A stretch of 35,160 bases of DNA, taken from NCBI GenBank assembly GCA_945828345.1, contig CALZRA010000010.1, positions 1 to 35,160 on the forward strand. The letters are read 5' to 3'. This DNA comes from an uncultured Bacteroidales bacterium (GTDB lineage: Bacteria; Bacteroidota; Bacteroidia; Bacteroidales; Bacteroidaceae). A model generated the notes under the pieces. The model did not search any database. It was not told the DNA's origin and saw only the letters and a list, made by a program, of their open reading frames with translations. The position numbers and the translations under genes were made by a program. Positions 25,299-33,720 of this stretch are shown piece by piece (position 1 is the first letter of the stretch; each line of letters starts with the position of its first letter).

Positions 25299-26537
25299 AT
25301 GGCAACAAGAAAGAAATGCTGCATGTGTGGCCGTTCCGAAAGTGAAGCCGGGCCACTCATGGAAGGCCAGAACGGCTACATTTGCTTCGATTGCGTCATG
25401 CGTGCCCACGAAATCATCACCGAATATTTGCAGGAACAGAAGCAGAAAGGTGGTGGCGATGACTTCGTGGCCGATTTGGCCAAGGTGCCCAAGCCCAAGG
25501 AAATTAAGGACTACCTCGACCAGTACATCATCGGGCAGGAAGCAGCCAAGCGCTGTCTGTGTGTAGCTGTCTACAACCACTACAAACGCTTGGCCCGGCA
25601 GGCCGACACCCAGGCCGACGACAGTGTGGAGATCGAGAAGTCGAACATCATCATGGTCGGTACGACAGGTACAGGCAAGACGCTCCTGGCACGTACTATC
25701 GCCCGCTTGCTGAATGTGCCTTTCACCATCGTTGATGCCACGGTCTTCACCGAGGCAGGTTATGTGGGCGAAGACGTTGAGAGCATCCTCTCCCGCCTGT
25801 TGCAGGTGGCCGACTACAACGTGGAGCGTGCCGAAAAGGGCATCGTCTTTATTGATGAAATCGACAAGATAGCCCGCAAGTCCGACAACCCGTCCATAAC
25901 CCGCGACGTGAGCGGCGAAGGTGTGCAGCAAAGTCTGCTCAAGCTGCTCGAAGGCTCGATAGTCAATGTGCCGCCCAAGGGAGGCCGCAAGCACCCCGAC
26001 CAGGATTACACCCGGGTCGACACGCGCAACATCCTCTTCATCTGCGGCGGAGCTTTCGACGGCATAGAGAAGAAGATTGCCCAGCGGCTCAATGCCCACA
26101 CCGTAGGCTACAACTCTGTGCAGAATGCCAAGCGTATCGACCCGCAGAACCTCATGCAGTACATCGAGCCAACCGACCTCAAGTCGTTCGGCCTGATTCC
26201 CGAAATTATAGGCCGTCTGCCGGTGCTTACCCACCTCAACCCGCTCGACCGTGCTGCCTTGCAGCGCATACTCGTCGAACCCAAGAACTCCATTGTGCGG
26301 CAGTACGTCAAGCTGTTCGAGATGGACGGCGTGAAGCTCACTTTCGAGCCTGATGCACTGGATTATATTGTCGATAAGGCAGTAGAGTTCAAGCTGGGTG
26401 CCCGCGGCCTGCGTTCCATTGTGGAGACCGTCATGATGGACGCTATGTTTGAGATTCCTTCATCGGGCAAGAAGACCTTCAAGGTAACCCGTGCCTATGC
26501 CGAGGCCCAAATGGAGGCCAAGAGCCAGTTGCGCTGA
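25299..26537 (+). CDS. clpX: Clp protease ATP-binding subunit ClpX
   Basis: AAA+ unfoldase that delivers substrates to ClpP. The 412-residue product has the N-terminal zinc-binding domain (C7, C10, C29, C32), Walker A GTTGTGKT at 121-128, the substrate-gripping pore loop GYVG at 154-157, Walker B IVFIDEID at 182-189 and the arginine-containing ARGLRSIVE sensor region. An IGF-like loop for ClpP docking should lie in the variable region around residues 255-275. It lies 15 bp after clpP and is surely co-transcribed. A strong hairpin terminator follows. Confidence 0.97.
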   Translation: MATRKKCCMCGRSESEAGPLMEGQNGYICFDCVMRAHEIITEYLQEQKQKGGGDDFVADLAKVPKPKEIKDYLDQYIIGQEAAKRCLCVAVYNHYKRLARQADTQADDSVEIEKSNIIMVGTTGTGKTLLARTIARLLNVPFTIVDATVFTEAGYVGEDVESILSRLLQVADYNVERAEKGIVFIDEIDKIARKSDNPSITRDVSGEGVQQSLLKLLEGSIVNVPPKGGRKHPDQDYTRVDTRNILFICGGAFDGIEKKIAQRLNAHTVGYNSVQNAKRIDPQNLMQYIEPTDLKSFGLIPEIIGRLPVLTHLNPLDRAALQRILVEPKNSIVRQYVKLFEMDGVKLTFEPDALDYIVDKAVEFKLGARGLRSIVETVMMDAMFEIPSSGKKTFKVTRAYAEAQMEAKSQLR

Positions 26538-26564
26538 GTCCTTTTCCCTTTTGGAATCTACCCT

Positions 26565-26610
26565 ATGGGGTGCTCTTCTATAAACGAGACTTTATAGAGG
26601 AGCACCCCAT
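26565..26610 (+). terminator. Terminator of tig-clpP-clpX
   Basis: ATGGGGTGCTC pairs with GAGCACCCCAT, with TCTATAA/TTTATAGA pairing inside, followed by TTCAT. It lies 28 bp after clpX. Confidence 0.8.
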
Positions 26611-26683
26611 TTCATATGCCGTTATGCAAGGCAATGTGCAGTGCAAACAGCTAAAGGAAAACGGGCAGTATGCTTCTCGGCCA

Positions 26684-26771
26684 GAGCAGTAGTACTTCCA
26701 TGCCAGTAGAAGTAGTACTGAAACTCCAGTATCAGTAGTACTTAAACTGCAGTTTCAGTTATCTTCTACTG
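26684..26771. repeat. AGTAGTACTT inverted-repeat element, copy 2
   Basis: Opens with the same GAGCAGTAGTACTT as the element at 13060. Arms at 26704-26725 and 26751-26771 share CAGTAGAAG and ACTGAAACT. AGTAGTACT occurs three times. It lies in the 676-bp gene-free stretch between clpX and ileS. Confidence 0.75.
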
Positions 26772-26844
26772 AAAAAGAGACTGGCTGCTTGCCCGAGGTT
26801 ATATAACCAAGCAGACCTTTGTCTTGCTCTTGTCAGGCTAACTT

Positions 26845-26932
26845 GAGGCGACGGTGCACTGGGAGAGCAGGCTTCCAGCCTGCTTAAACGATAACAGCAG
26901 GCTGGAAGCCTGCTCTCCCAGTGCACCGCCTC
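26845..26932. repeat. Complete copy of the TCCCAGTGCA palindromic repeat
   Basis: Near-perfect arms at 26845-26884 and 26896-26932 (GGTGCACTGGGAGAGCAG and its complement), with an 11-nt loop. Each arm also contains its own palindrome AGCAGGCTTCCAGCCTGCT, so a cross-shaped structure is possible. TTTTCTTTT follows. Partial copies lie at 1-85. Confidence 0.85.
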
Positions 26933-27130
26933 TTTTCTTTTGCCACGCCCTTTGGGCTTGGATGCAGTTCGAGGTTTTGGCCGCGTTTTGCGACCTATAT
27001 TTAATAGGAGGCTTCAGACCAGTCCGTTACTGTTTGGTGCTTATGGCTTTTGTCCCATTCAGCGGTAAGGCGTTCTCCTGAAAAAAGCACATTATTTATG
27101 CTGCCTGTGTGATAGCTCGCGGATTTTATA

Positions 27131-27138
27131 TACATTTG
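27131..27138 (+). promoter_or_regulatory. -7 box for ileS
   Basis: TACATTTG matches TAnnTTTG, 75 bp before the ileS start. The leader contains a 12-codon frame (27161-27199, MIVASDEEAESR) and a small hairpin GCCTC/GAGGC at 27169-27185. No T-box-like element was recognised. Confidence 0.6.
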
Positions 27139-27213
27139 CACGCAATTTAAAAGACAACCCATGATTGTAGCCTCTGACGAAGAGGCCGAATCAAGATAGA
27201 AACCATTGACCCA

Positions 27214-30200
27214 ATGAAATTTACTGAACGCACCGGACTTAACCTCTATCAGGTGAACGAGGATGTTCTCAAGGAGTGGGACAAGCAAGACTTGTTCCAC
27301 AAGAGTATGAGTGAACGCGAAGGATGCCCTTCCTTCGTCTTCTTTGAAGGCCCTCCTTCGGCCAACGGACATCCGGGCATTCACCACGTCATGGCACGTA
27401 CCATCAAGGATGTATTTTGCCGTTACAAGACCATGCAGGGTTTCCAAGTGAAGCGCAAGGCAGGCTGGGACACCCATGGACTTCCTGTTGAACTCGGCGT
27501 AGAAAAAGAACTGGGAATCACGAAGGAAGATATTGGGAAGAAGGTTTCCATTGAAGAATATAACGCCCGCTGCCGTCAGAATGTCATGATGTTTACCCAG
27601 GAGTGGACCGACCTGAGCCACCTCATGGGCTATTGGGTGGATATGGAACATCCCTACATCACCTACGAGAACTCATACATCGAAACCCTCTGGTGGCTGC
27701 TCGGACAGCTCTACCAGAAGGGCCTGCTCTATAAGGGCTACACCATTCAGCCCTATTCGCCGGCTGCCGGAACGGGTCTCAGCTCGCACGAACTCAACCA
27801 GCCGGGCTGCTACCGTGATGTGAAGGACACCACGGTGACGGCTCAGTTTGCCATCCTTGACCCTAAACCCGAGATGACGCATTGGGGCAAACCCTATTTC
27901 TTGGCATGGACTACTACGCCCTGGACCCTTCCTTCGAACACCGCCTTGTGTGTGGGTCCCAACTTCACCTATCAGGCCATCGAGAGTTTCAACCCCTACA
28001 CGGGCCAGCCCATGACCGCCGTGCTGGCCAAAGATCTGGTGAAGGCTTACTTTAAGCCCGAAGCTGAGAATGCTGATTTTGAGGCTTATCAGGCTGGCGA
28101 CAAACTGGTGCCTTGGCGGGTGGCCGGTGAGTGGAAGGGCAGTGAGCTGGTAGGTATGCACTATGCCCAGCTGATGCCTTGGGTCAAGCCTACTGAGAAG
28201 GTTGACGACAATGCCGCCGCCTTTGTCAAGGAATATGCTGCCGCACATCCCGAAAAGTGTTTCGTGGCTGGAGTAGACCGCTTTGTCGAATTGGAGGAGG
28301 TGGCTTTCCGGGTCATTCCGGGCGACTACGTGACTACCGACGACGGTACGGGTATCGTACACATTGCCCCCACCTTTGGTGCCGACGATGCCAAGGTGGC
28401 CAAGGCTGCCGGCATTCCTTCGCTCTTCCTCATCAACAAGGCTGGCGAGACCCGTCCGATGGTTGACCTGACCGGCAAGTATTATGTGGAAAGCGAACTC
28501 GACGAGCACTTCGTGGCCCAATGCCTGAACCGGGAGGCTTATGCCCGTCATGCCGGCGACTACGTGAAGAATGCCTATGCGCCGGAGTTCAACAAGGACG
28601 GCAAGTATGACGAGAAGGCTGCCGCCAAGGCTGAGGACCTCAACATCGTGCTCTGCATGGAAATGAAGCAGGCAGGCGAGGCCTTCCGCATCGAAAAGCA
28701 TGTCCACAACTACCCGCACTGCTGGCGCACCGACAAGCCTGTGCTTTACTATCCGCTCGACAGCTGGTTCATCCGCAGCTCGGCCTTGAAGGAGCGCATG
28801 ATGGAACTGAACGACACCATCCTCTGGAAGCCGGCTTCGACCGGTTCGGGACGTTTTGGCAAGTGGCTCGAAAACCTCAACGACTGGAACCTCAGCCGCT
28901 CACGTTATTGGGGGACGCCCCTGCCCATCTGGCGCAATGCCGAAAGCCGCGAGGAAATCTGCATCAGTTCGTTGGCGCAGCTTTACGACGAAATCGAGAA
29001 GAGCGTCGCTGCCGGTGTCATGGCCTCTAATCCCCTGAAGGAGAAAGGCTTTGTGCCGGGCGACTACTCAGACGAGAACTACCACCGCATCGACCTGCAC
29101 CGTCCCTATGTCGACAACATTGTGCTGGTATCGCCTACGGGCAAGCCCATGCACCGCGAAGCCGACCTCATCGACGTGTGGTTCGACTCCGGCTCCATGC
29201 CTTATGCACAGATTCACTATCCCTTTGAGAATAAGGAACTGCTCGACAGCCGTACGGTTTATCCCGCAGACTTCATTGCCGAAGGCGTAGACCAGACTCG
29301 TGGCTGGTTCTTCACCCTCCATGCCATCGCCACGATGGTGTTTGACAGCGTAGCCTTCAAGGCCGTCATCAGCAACGGTCTGGTGCTCAACAAGAACGGC
29401 AACAAGATGTCGAAGCGTCTGGGCAATGCCGTCGATCCCTTCGGAGCGATCAAGAAGTACGGTTCCGACCCCTTGCGCTGGTACATGATTACCAACTCTT
29501 CGCCGTGGGACAACCTCAAGTTTGATGCCGATGGCGTACAGGAAGTGTCGCGCACCTTCTTCGGCAAGCTCTTCCAGACCTATTCCTTCTTTGCCATGTA
29601 TGCCAATGTCGATGACTTCGACCCGCTTGCACCGCAGGTGCCTGTGGCCGAACGTCCCGAGATTGACCGCTGGATCCTGTCGGAGCTGAACACCTTGGTC
29701 AAGGAGACCACCGCAGCCTACAACGACTACGAGCCAACCCGTGCCGGCCGCATGATTCAGAGCTTTGTCATCGACAATCTCTCCAACTGGCACGTGCGCC
29801 TGAGCCGCAAGCGTTTCTGGGGCGGACAGATGGATGCCGACAAGCTCAGTGCCTACCAGACGCTCTACACCTGTCTGCTCACCGTGGCCAAGCTCATGGC
29901 CCCGATTGCCCCCTTCTATGCCGACCGCCTGTACCGTGACCTCACGCAGGGACTCGCTGATGTAGCCCCCAGCGTACACTTGGCCACCTATCCCGTGGCC
30001 GACGAAAGACTGATTGACAAAGACCAGGAACGCCGCATGGAGCTGGCCCAGCAGGTGTCGTCGATGGTGCTTTCGCTGCGCAAGAAAGAGCAGGTCATCG
30101 TGCGTCAGCCCTTGCAGTGCATCTCGATACCCGTCACCGATGACCGCTTGCGTGAAGACCTCGACTATGTGCGACAGCTCATTCTCGACGAGGTGAATGT

Positions 30201-30762
30201 CAAGGAACTCCGCTTTGCCGATGCCAACATGCTTGAGAAGAAGGTGAAATGTAACTTCCGCGTCATGGGCAAGAAGTACGGCAAGCTCATGAAGGCCGTG
30301 AATGCAGCAGTGACCGCGCTGAGCCAGGACGAAATCAACCGCTTCGACCAGCAGGGCAGCCTCGAACTCATGGTGGAAGGGCAGCCCGTGGTCGTAGAGC
30401 GTGCCGACGTAGAGATCATCAGTGAGGACATGCCCGGTTGGACAGTAGCCAACGAAGGCAGCCTGACCGTGGCGCTCGATCTGGAAATCACGCCAGCCCT
30501 CCGCAGCGAAGGTCTGGCCCGCGAAGTCGTAAAGCGCATCCAGGGTTTCCGCAAGGAGAGCGGCTTTGAAATTACCGACCGCATTGCCGTTACCTTGCAG
30601 TCGCAGCCGCAGCTGCGCGAAGCTGTCGAAGCCTATGCCGACTACATTGCCTCACAGGTGCTTGCCGACAGCATCTGCTTTGCCGACGATTTGCCCGAGC
30701 AGTCCGTCGAGTTCGACTTCGACGACTTCAAGGCAGCCGTCAGCATCCGTAAATGTCATTAA
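27214..30762 (+). CDS. ileS: Isoleucyl-tRNA synthetase with GXHH active-site motif
   Basis: Charges tRNA-Ile with isoleucine. At 1182 residues it is long, of the eukaryote-like (type 2) class. The catalytic Rossmann fold starts at FFEGPPSANGHPGIHH; the four residues aligned with HIGH are G55-I56-H57-H58, so the first and third positions of HXGH are exchanged. The second signature is KMSKR at 731-735. The editing domain (GTGIVHIAPTFGADD) and an anticodon-binding domain with a long C-terminal extension are present. There is no frameshift. It heads a run with the DksA-like gene, lspA and DUF4296, as in related genomes. The motif alignment was made by eye against PPxATGxPHYGH. Confidence 0.95.
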   Translation: MKFTERTGLNLYQVNEDVLKEWDKQDLFHKSMSEREGCPSFVFFEGPPSANGHPGIHHVMARTIKDVFCRYKTMQGFQVKRKAGWDTHGLPVELGVEKELGITKEDIGKKVSIEEYNARCRQNVMMFTQEWTDLSHLMGYWVDMEHPYITYENSYIETLWWLLGQLYQKGLLYKGYTIQPYSPAAGTGLSSHELNQPGCYRDVKDTTVTAQFAILDPKPEMTHWGKPYFLAWTTTPWTLPSNTALCVGPNFTYQAIESFNPYTGQPMTAVLAKDLVKAYFKPEAENADFEAYQAGDKLVPWRVAGEWKGSELVGMHYAQLMPWVKPTEKVDDNAAAFVKEYAAAHPEKCFVAGVDRFVELEEVAFRVIPGDYVTTDDGTGIVHIAPTFGADDAKVAKAAGIPSLFLINKAGETRPMVDLTGKYYVESELDEHFVAQCLNREAYARHAGDYVKNAYAPEFNKDGKYDEKAAAKAEDLNIVLCMEMKQAGEAFRIEKHVHNYPHCWRTDKPVLYYPLDSWFIRSSALKERMMELNDTILWKPASTGSGRFGKWLENLNDWNLSRSRYWGTPLPIWRNAESREEICISSLAQLYDEIEKSVAAGVMASNPLKEKGFVPGDYSDENYHRIDLHRPYVDNIVLVSPTGKPMHREADLIDVWFDSGSMPYAQIHYPFENKELLDSRTVYPADFIAEGVDQTRGWFFTLHAIATMVFDSVAFKAVISNGLVLNKNGNKMSKRLGNAVDPFGAIKKYGSDPLRWYMITNSSPWDNLKFDADGVQEVSRTFFGKLFQTYSFFAMYANVDDFDPLAPQVPVAERPEIDRWILSELNTLVKETTAAYNDYEPTRAGRMIQSFVIDNLSNWHVRLSRKRFWGGQMDADKLSAYQTLYTCLLTVAKLMAPIAPFYADRLYRDLTQGLADVAPSVHLATYPVADERLIDKDQERRMELAQQVSSMVLSLRKKEQVIVRQPLQCISIPVTDDRLREDLDYVRQLILDEVNVKELRFADANMLEKKVKCNFRVMGKKYGKLMKAVNAAVTALSQDEINRFDQQGSLELMVEGQPVVVERADVEIISEDMPGWTVANEGSLTVALDLEITPALRSEGLAREVVKRIQGFRKESGFEITDRIAVTLQSQPQLREAVEAYADYIASQVLADSICFADDLPEQSVEFDFDDFKAAVSIRKCH

Positions 30763-30770
30763 ATAACTTC

Positions 30771-30833
30771 CTGTCTTCGGGGCTTTTCACCGATGAGTTT
30801 CGGCTTCATCCGGGTGAAACACCCCGAAGACAG
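30771..30833 (+). terminator. Long hairpin after ileS
   Basis: CTGTCTTCGGGG and TTTTCACC pair with GGGTGAAA and CCCCGAAGACAG, and GATGA/TCATC pairs inside. It has no strong T-run (TGTTTATGG follows), so it may be an attenuator between ileS and the DksA-like gene. Confidence 0.7.
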
Positions 30834-30884
30834 TGTTTATGGATAGAAACCTATTCTTAATCTTAATTGTCTATACACAACATC

Positions 30885-31271
30885 ATGGCAGAAAAAACAC
30901 GTTATTCCGATGAGGAGCTTGAAGAGTTCAAGCAAATCATCTTGGAGAAAATGGAATTGGCGCGTCGTGACTACCAACAAATGATGGACACATTGACGGG
31001 CCGGAGTGGCAACGATGTGGACGATACCATGCCCACCTACAAAGTGCTGGAAGAAGGCTCCATGACGCAGACCAAGGAGGAACTGACCACCATGGCAGCG
31101 CGTCAGCAGAAGTTCATTCAGGGCTTGCAGGCGGCACTGCAACGCATCGAAAATAAGACCTATGGCATTTGCCGCGTGACGGGCAAGCTCATTCCGAAGG
31201 AACGTTTGCGCGCAGTGCCTCATGCCACCCTCAGTATTGAGGCCAAGCAGATGAAGGACCGCAAGAACTGA
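30885..31271 (+). CDS. DksA/TraR-family regulator with degenerate zinc finger
   Basis: Probable RNA polymerase-binding regulator of the DksA/TraR group. The 128-residue protein has a helical N-terminal part with acidic residues at the expected coiled-coil tip region and then NKTYGICRVTGKLIPKERLRAVPHAT. Of the four cysteines of a DksA finger only C96 remains; threonine, proline and histidine/threonine positions replace the others. This form is general in Bacteroidales and not a local mutation. The ATG at 30885 (MAEKTRYS) is used; a TTG six codons upstream is less likely. It lies between ileS and lspA; a terminator-like hairpin follows. Confidence 0.9.
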   Translation: MAEKTRYSDEELEEFKQIILEKMELARRDYQQMMDTLTGRSGNDVDDTMPTYKVLEEGSMTQTKEELTTMAARQQKFIQGLQAALQRIENKTYGICRVTGKLIPKERLRAVPHATLSIEAKQMKDRKN

Positions 31272-31366
31272 CGCAGTCTGCTGGACGTGGCGTTCAGTGC
31301 CGCCTTGCTATCCGGTAGGTCGGACTGTCCTGCCCGAATCATTCCTGGCCCTGTGCCGATGCACGC

Positions 31367-31416
31367 ATCCCGCTGGTGCCCGATGGGCCTACAGGCCCGT
31401 AGGCCATCAGCGGGAT
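31367..31416 (+). terminator. Terminator of the DksA-like gene
   Basis: ATCCCGCTG pairs with CAGCGGGAT and GGGCCT with AGGCCC inside, with further pairing of the flanking bases; TTCGTTTAG follows. It lies 95 bp after the gene. Confidence 0.7.
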
Positions 31417-31429
31417 TCGTTTAGAACTT

Positions 31430-31690
31430 AGCTTTTGGGGGCTTATAGCTTAGCGTTCTTGAGCTTGTAGCTTAGCTTTTTGCGGCTTGTAGCTTAGCGC
31501 TCTTGGGCTTGGATCTGAGTGTTCTTGACTTTGGAGCTGATAGCTTCTGGAGGTAACATTCGATTGTTGACAAGCGTTCAAGGCACGCCCCGAAGGGGCA
31601 GCCAGCGCACAGCCCAGGGTAACGCCCTGGGTTGCTTGAGGCGAAAAAGTGCGCCCTGAAAGGGCAAAAGCGTTTGTTTCCAATTGCCGC
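31430..31690. repeat. Repeat-rich gene-free stretch before lspA
   Basis: 31430-31530 carries three or four degenerate direct copies of GCTTGTAGCTTAGCGTTCTTG-like sequence at about 27-bp spacing. 31588-31675 holds three successive hairpins: GCCCC-GAA-GGGGC, AGCCCAGGGT-AACG-CCCTGGGTT and GCGCCCTGAAAGGGC. Block-like sequence of this kind (CCCAGGGTAACGCCCTGGG followed by GCCCTGAAAGGGC) is familiar to me as a dispersed repeat in other genomes, often mis-called as short proteins. No gene is supported between 31272 and 31765. Confidence 0.7.
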
Positions 31691-31765
31691 TTTTAACAAT
31701 GATAGGCTCTGCCGTGCATGTAATCCCCCCTTTTTTAGTCTATTCCCGTAACAGTACCCTCTCTC

Positions 31766-32374
31766 ATGTCATCAGTGACGAAACGTTCCGTTTTGGCCAT
31801 AGCCATTGTGATAGCCGTTCTGGTTATCGACCAAATAATCAAGTTCGAAGTAAAGACCCACTTCCAGCTGTATGAATCCTACCACATCACCGACTGGTTC
31901 CAACTGGTATTCACCGAGAACCGTGGCATGGCGTTTGGTATGCAGTTTGTCGGCACCATGTTCCTGGCCCTGTTCCGCGTGGTAGCTATAGGCTTCTTCT
32001 GTGTGGTGCTCGGCCGGTTGGTGCAGCGCAAGGCCCCTTATGGCCTGATAGTCTGTGTGGCCATGGTAATAGCCGGCGCGGCGGGCAATATAGTCGATAA
32101 CCTGTGCTACGGCCTGATATTCACCGAGAGCACCCCATGGGGTGAGCCGGCGCAGTTGGTGGCCTGGGGCCAGGGCTATGGCAGTTTCCTGTCGGGTAGG
32201 GTAGTCGACATGTTCTACTTCCCGCTCTTCACCTGGCCCGAGTGGATGCCTTGGGTGGGAGGCGACGTGTTCTTCGGGGCCATTTTCAACTTTGCCGATG
32301 CCAGCATCAGTTGCGGTGCTGTGGCCTTGGCACTCTTCTATTACAAGTATATTTCGGTATTTCGCTTACGCTAA
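31766..32374 (+). CDS. lspA: Lipoprotein signal peptidase (signal peptidase II)
   Basis: Cleaves the signal peptide of prolipoproteins in the inner membrane after diacylglyceryl transfer. The 202-residue protein has four predicted membrane helices (about 8-24, 60-82, 92-112, 174-196). The catalytic aspartates are D111 (AGAAGNIVD) and D178 (FNFADASIS), with conserved D22 and N52 (ENRGMAFG). A 25-residue insert (about 118-142) separates the two catalytic segments, as in other Bacteroidetes enzymes. The downstream gene starts 3 bp after the stop and encodes a lipoprotein, a likely substrate. Confidence 0.95.
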   Translation: MSSVTKRSVLAIAIVIAVLVIDQIIKFEVKTHFQLYESYHITDWFQLVFTENRGMAFGMQFVGTMFLALFRVVAIGFFCVVLGRLVQRKAPYGLIVCVAMVIAGAAGNIVDNLCYGLIFTESTPWGEPAQLVAWGQGYGSFLSGRVVDMFYFPLFTWPEWMPWVGGDVFFGAIFNFADASISCGAVALALFYYKYISVFRLR

Positions 32375-32377
32375 TCT

Positions 32378-33388
32378 ATGCTACCAAAGCTGCTGACAAT
32401 AGTGTTCTCATCTCTAAGCTCCGCACTGGCGGGGCGGGCTTCGTGCATCAGGCTTTGTGGCCGGACGGTGCGCGGCGTGCTTGTGTGTGCGGTACTGCTC
32501 GCCTTGCTGCCTGCCTGCAAGCCCGGGGCGCCCCGTGATGTGCTTTCGGCTTCCAAAATGCAGGATGTACTCTATGACTACCACCTGGCCCGTGCATTGG
32601 CCCGTGAGGCGGCGGACGACAGTGTGGAATACTACACCCAGTACTATCGCGATGCCGTCTTTGCCAAGCACGGCATTGACGCGGCCACCTTTGACCGTTC
32701 GATGGAGTGGTATGCCCGCCACACCGAGGATCTGGGTAAAATCTATGAGAAGCTGGCTGAGCGCATGGGACAGAAGTCCGGCATCCGGACAGGCAGTTCC
32801 ATGGCCATACAGAAGGACAAGGTTTCGAACGACACCTTGTTGTGGTGGACCGGTCCTGAACATACGCTGCTCCAGTCGCAGGGAAACAACCGCTACATGT
32901 TTACGGTGAAGGCCGACACGATGTTGCGTAAAGATGACTTGGTGCGTTGCACCTTCCGCACCGGCCTGCATCACCGTAGCGGACAGCAGCAAGGGGTAGC
33001 TGTGCTGGTGGCCAACTACGAAGGCGACTCGGTGGCAGTAACCCACCAGCTGCTCTATGCAACGGGCAACCAGACCATTTCAGTGCGCATCCATTCGGCA
33101 CGCAAGGTCAAGAGCATTCAGGGTTTTGTCTACCTCGTTTCGCCCTGGACCGACCGTCCTTGCCTGTTCACCATCAGTGACTTGCAGCTGCAACGGGTGC
33201 GTGTCAAGGAGGAAAAGCCAGCATCGGAGGCAGCGCAACCGGCTGCGGCCGATTCGTTGGACGTTCAGGCGAACGACAGCATGCGGCGTGATACCCTGAT
33301 TCAGTTGGCCCGTCCGCCGCAGCAGCGTTTGCGCGACAGCCTGTTGAAGGCCGAACGGCAGGAAGAACAAAAGCCGCATTTCCGATGA
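32378..33388 (+). CDS. DUF4296 domain lipoprotein
   Basis: Function unknown; a predicted lipoprotein. The 336-residue product has a hydrophobic segment ending in a lipobox LLPAC (C47), then an N-terminal DUF4296 region (MQDVLYDYHLARAL, DAVFAKHGIDAATFDRSMEWYARH), a beta-rich middle and a proline/alanine-rich tail. The long 30-residue leader before the hydrophobic segment is unusual. An in-frame GTG at 32468 would give a compact signal peptide (MRGVLVCAVLLALLPAC), but the ATG at 32378 is only 3 bp from the lspA stop. It sits next to the enzyme that should process it. Confidence 0.85.
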   Translation: MLPKLLTIVFSSLSSALAGRASCIRLCGRTVRGVLVCAVLLALLPACKPGAPRDVLSASKMQDVLYDYHLARALAREAADDSVEYYTQYYRDAVFAKHGIDAATFDRSMEWYARHTEDLGKIYEKLAERMGQKSGIRTGSSMAIQKDKVSNDTLLWWTGPEHTLLQSQGNNRYMFTVKADTMLRKDDLVRCTFRTGLHHRSGQQQGVAVLVANYEGDSVAVTHQLLYATGNQTISVRIHSARKVKSIQGFVYLVSPWTDRPCLFTISDLQLQRVRVKEEKPASEAAQPAAADSLDVQANDSMRRDTLIQLARPPQQRLRDSLLKAERQEEQKPHFR

Positions 33389-33573
33389 AAGCCCGGTTCC
33401 GACAGGTGGCCTATGCCCATATCCAGCTGCCCGACGGCACCCGGCTGGCCCGCCAGGTTGTCAGCTTCGACGCGCAAGGCCGTGTGTGCGGCTATGCGCC
33501 CTTGACTGCTGAGCTGGCCTTTACCGAGTGGCGCGACGAGACGCTGGTGGTTCCGCCCTGCGGGGAAGGGTAG
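33385..33573 (+). CDS. Small hypothetical protein overlapping the DUF4296 gene
   Basis: A 62-residue protein of unknown function whose ATG overlaps the preceding stop codon (ATGA at 33385-33388), which implies translational coupling. The sequence MKARFRQVAYAHIQLPDGTRLARQ followed by a strand-rich stretch (VVSFDAQGRVCGYAPLT) has no signal peptide or membrane segment. The 4-bp overlap and position at the end of the lspA operon are the main support; no catalytic motif is seen. Confidence 0.65.
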   Translation: MKARFRQVAYAHIQLPDGTRLARQVVSFDAQGRVCGYAPLTAELAFTEWRDETLVVPPCGEG

Positions 33574-33711
33574 GAAGCAACGCCCCGCTGCCAAACAGCG
33601 GGAAACGGTGGCTGCTTGACGGCGGGGCGGTGGCTGACTGATAGCGGGCGGAAGCTGGCTGGAGGCATCGCCCCGCTGCTGAACAGCGGGGAACGGTGGC
33701 TGCCTCACGGC
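33574..33711. repeat. Direct repeat pair with terminator-like hairpins
   Basis: A 50-bp unit at 33574-33623 and 33662-33711 is repeated with few changes (shared CGCCCCGCTG, ACAGCGGG, AACGGTGGCTGC). Each unit contains a CCCCGCTG/CAGCGGGG hairpin. The pair fills the gap between the convergent lspA operon and the helicase gene and probably acts as a double bidirectional terminator. Confidence 0.75.
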
Positions 33712-33720
33712 CTGGGGCGT

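Noticed and set aside
27138..27213. T-box or leader-peptide attenuator before ileS
   Set aside because: The leader is about 70 nt, with one small hairpin and a 12-codon frame containing one Ile codon; too short and lacking T-box features.
31450..31699. Short proteins of about 75 residues with CPFRAHFFA and NPGRYPGLCAGCPFGA segments
   Set aside because: Their sequence comes from the hairpin-rich dispersed repeat, is readable in more than one frame and has no start context; treated as repeat DNA.
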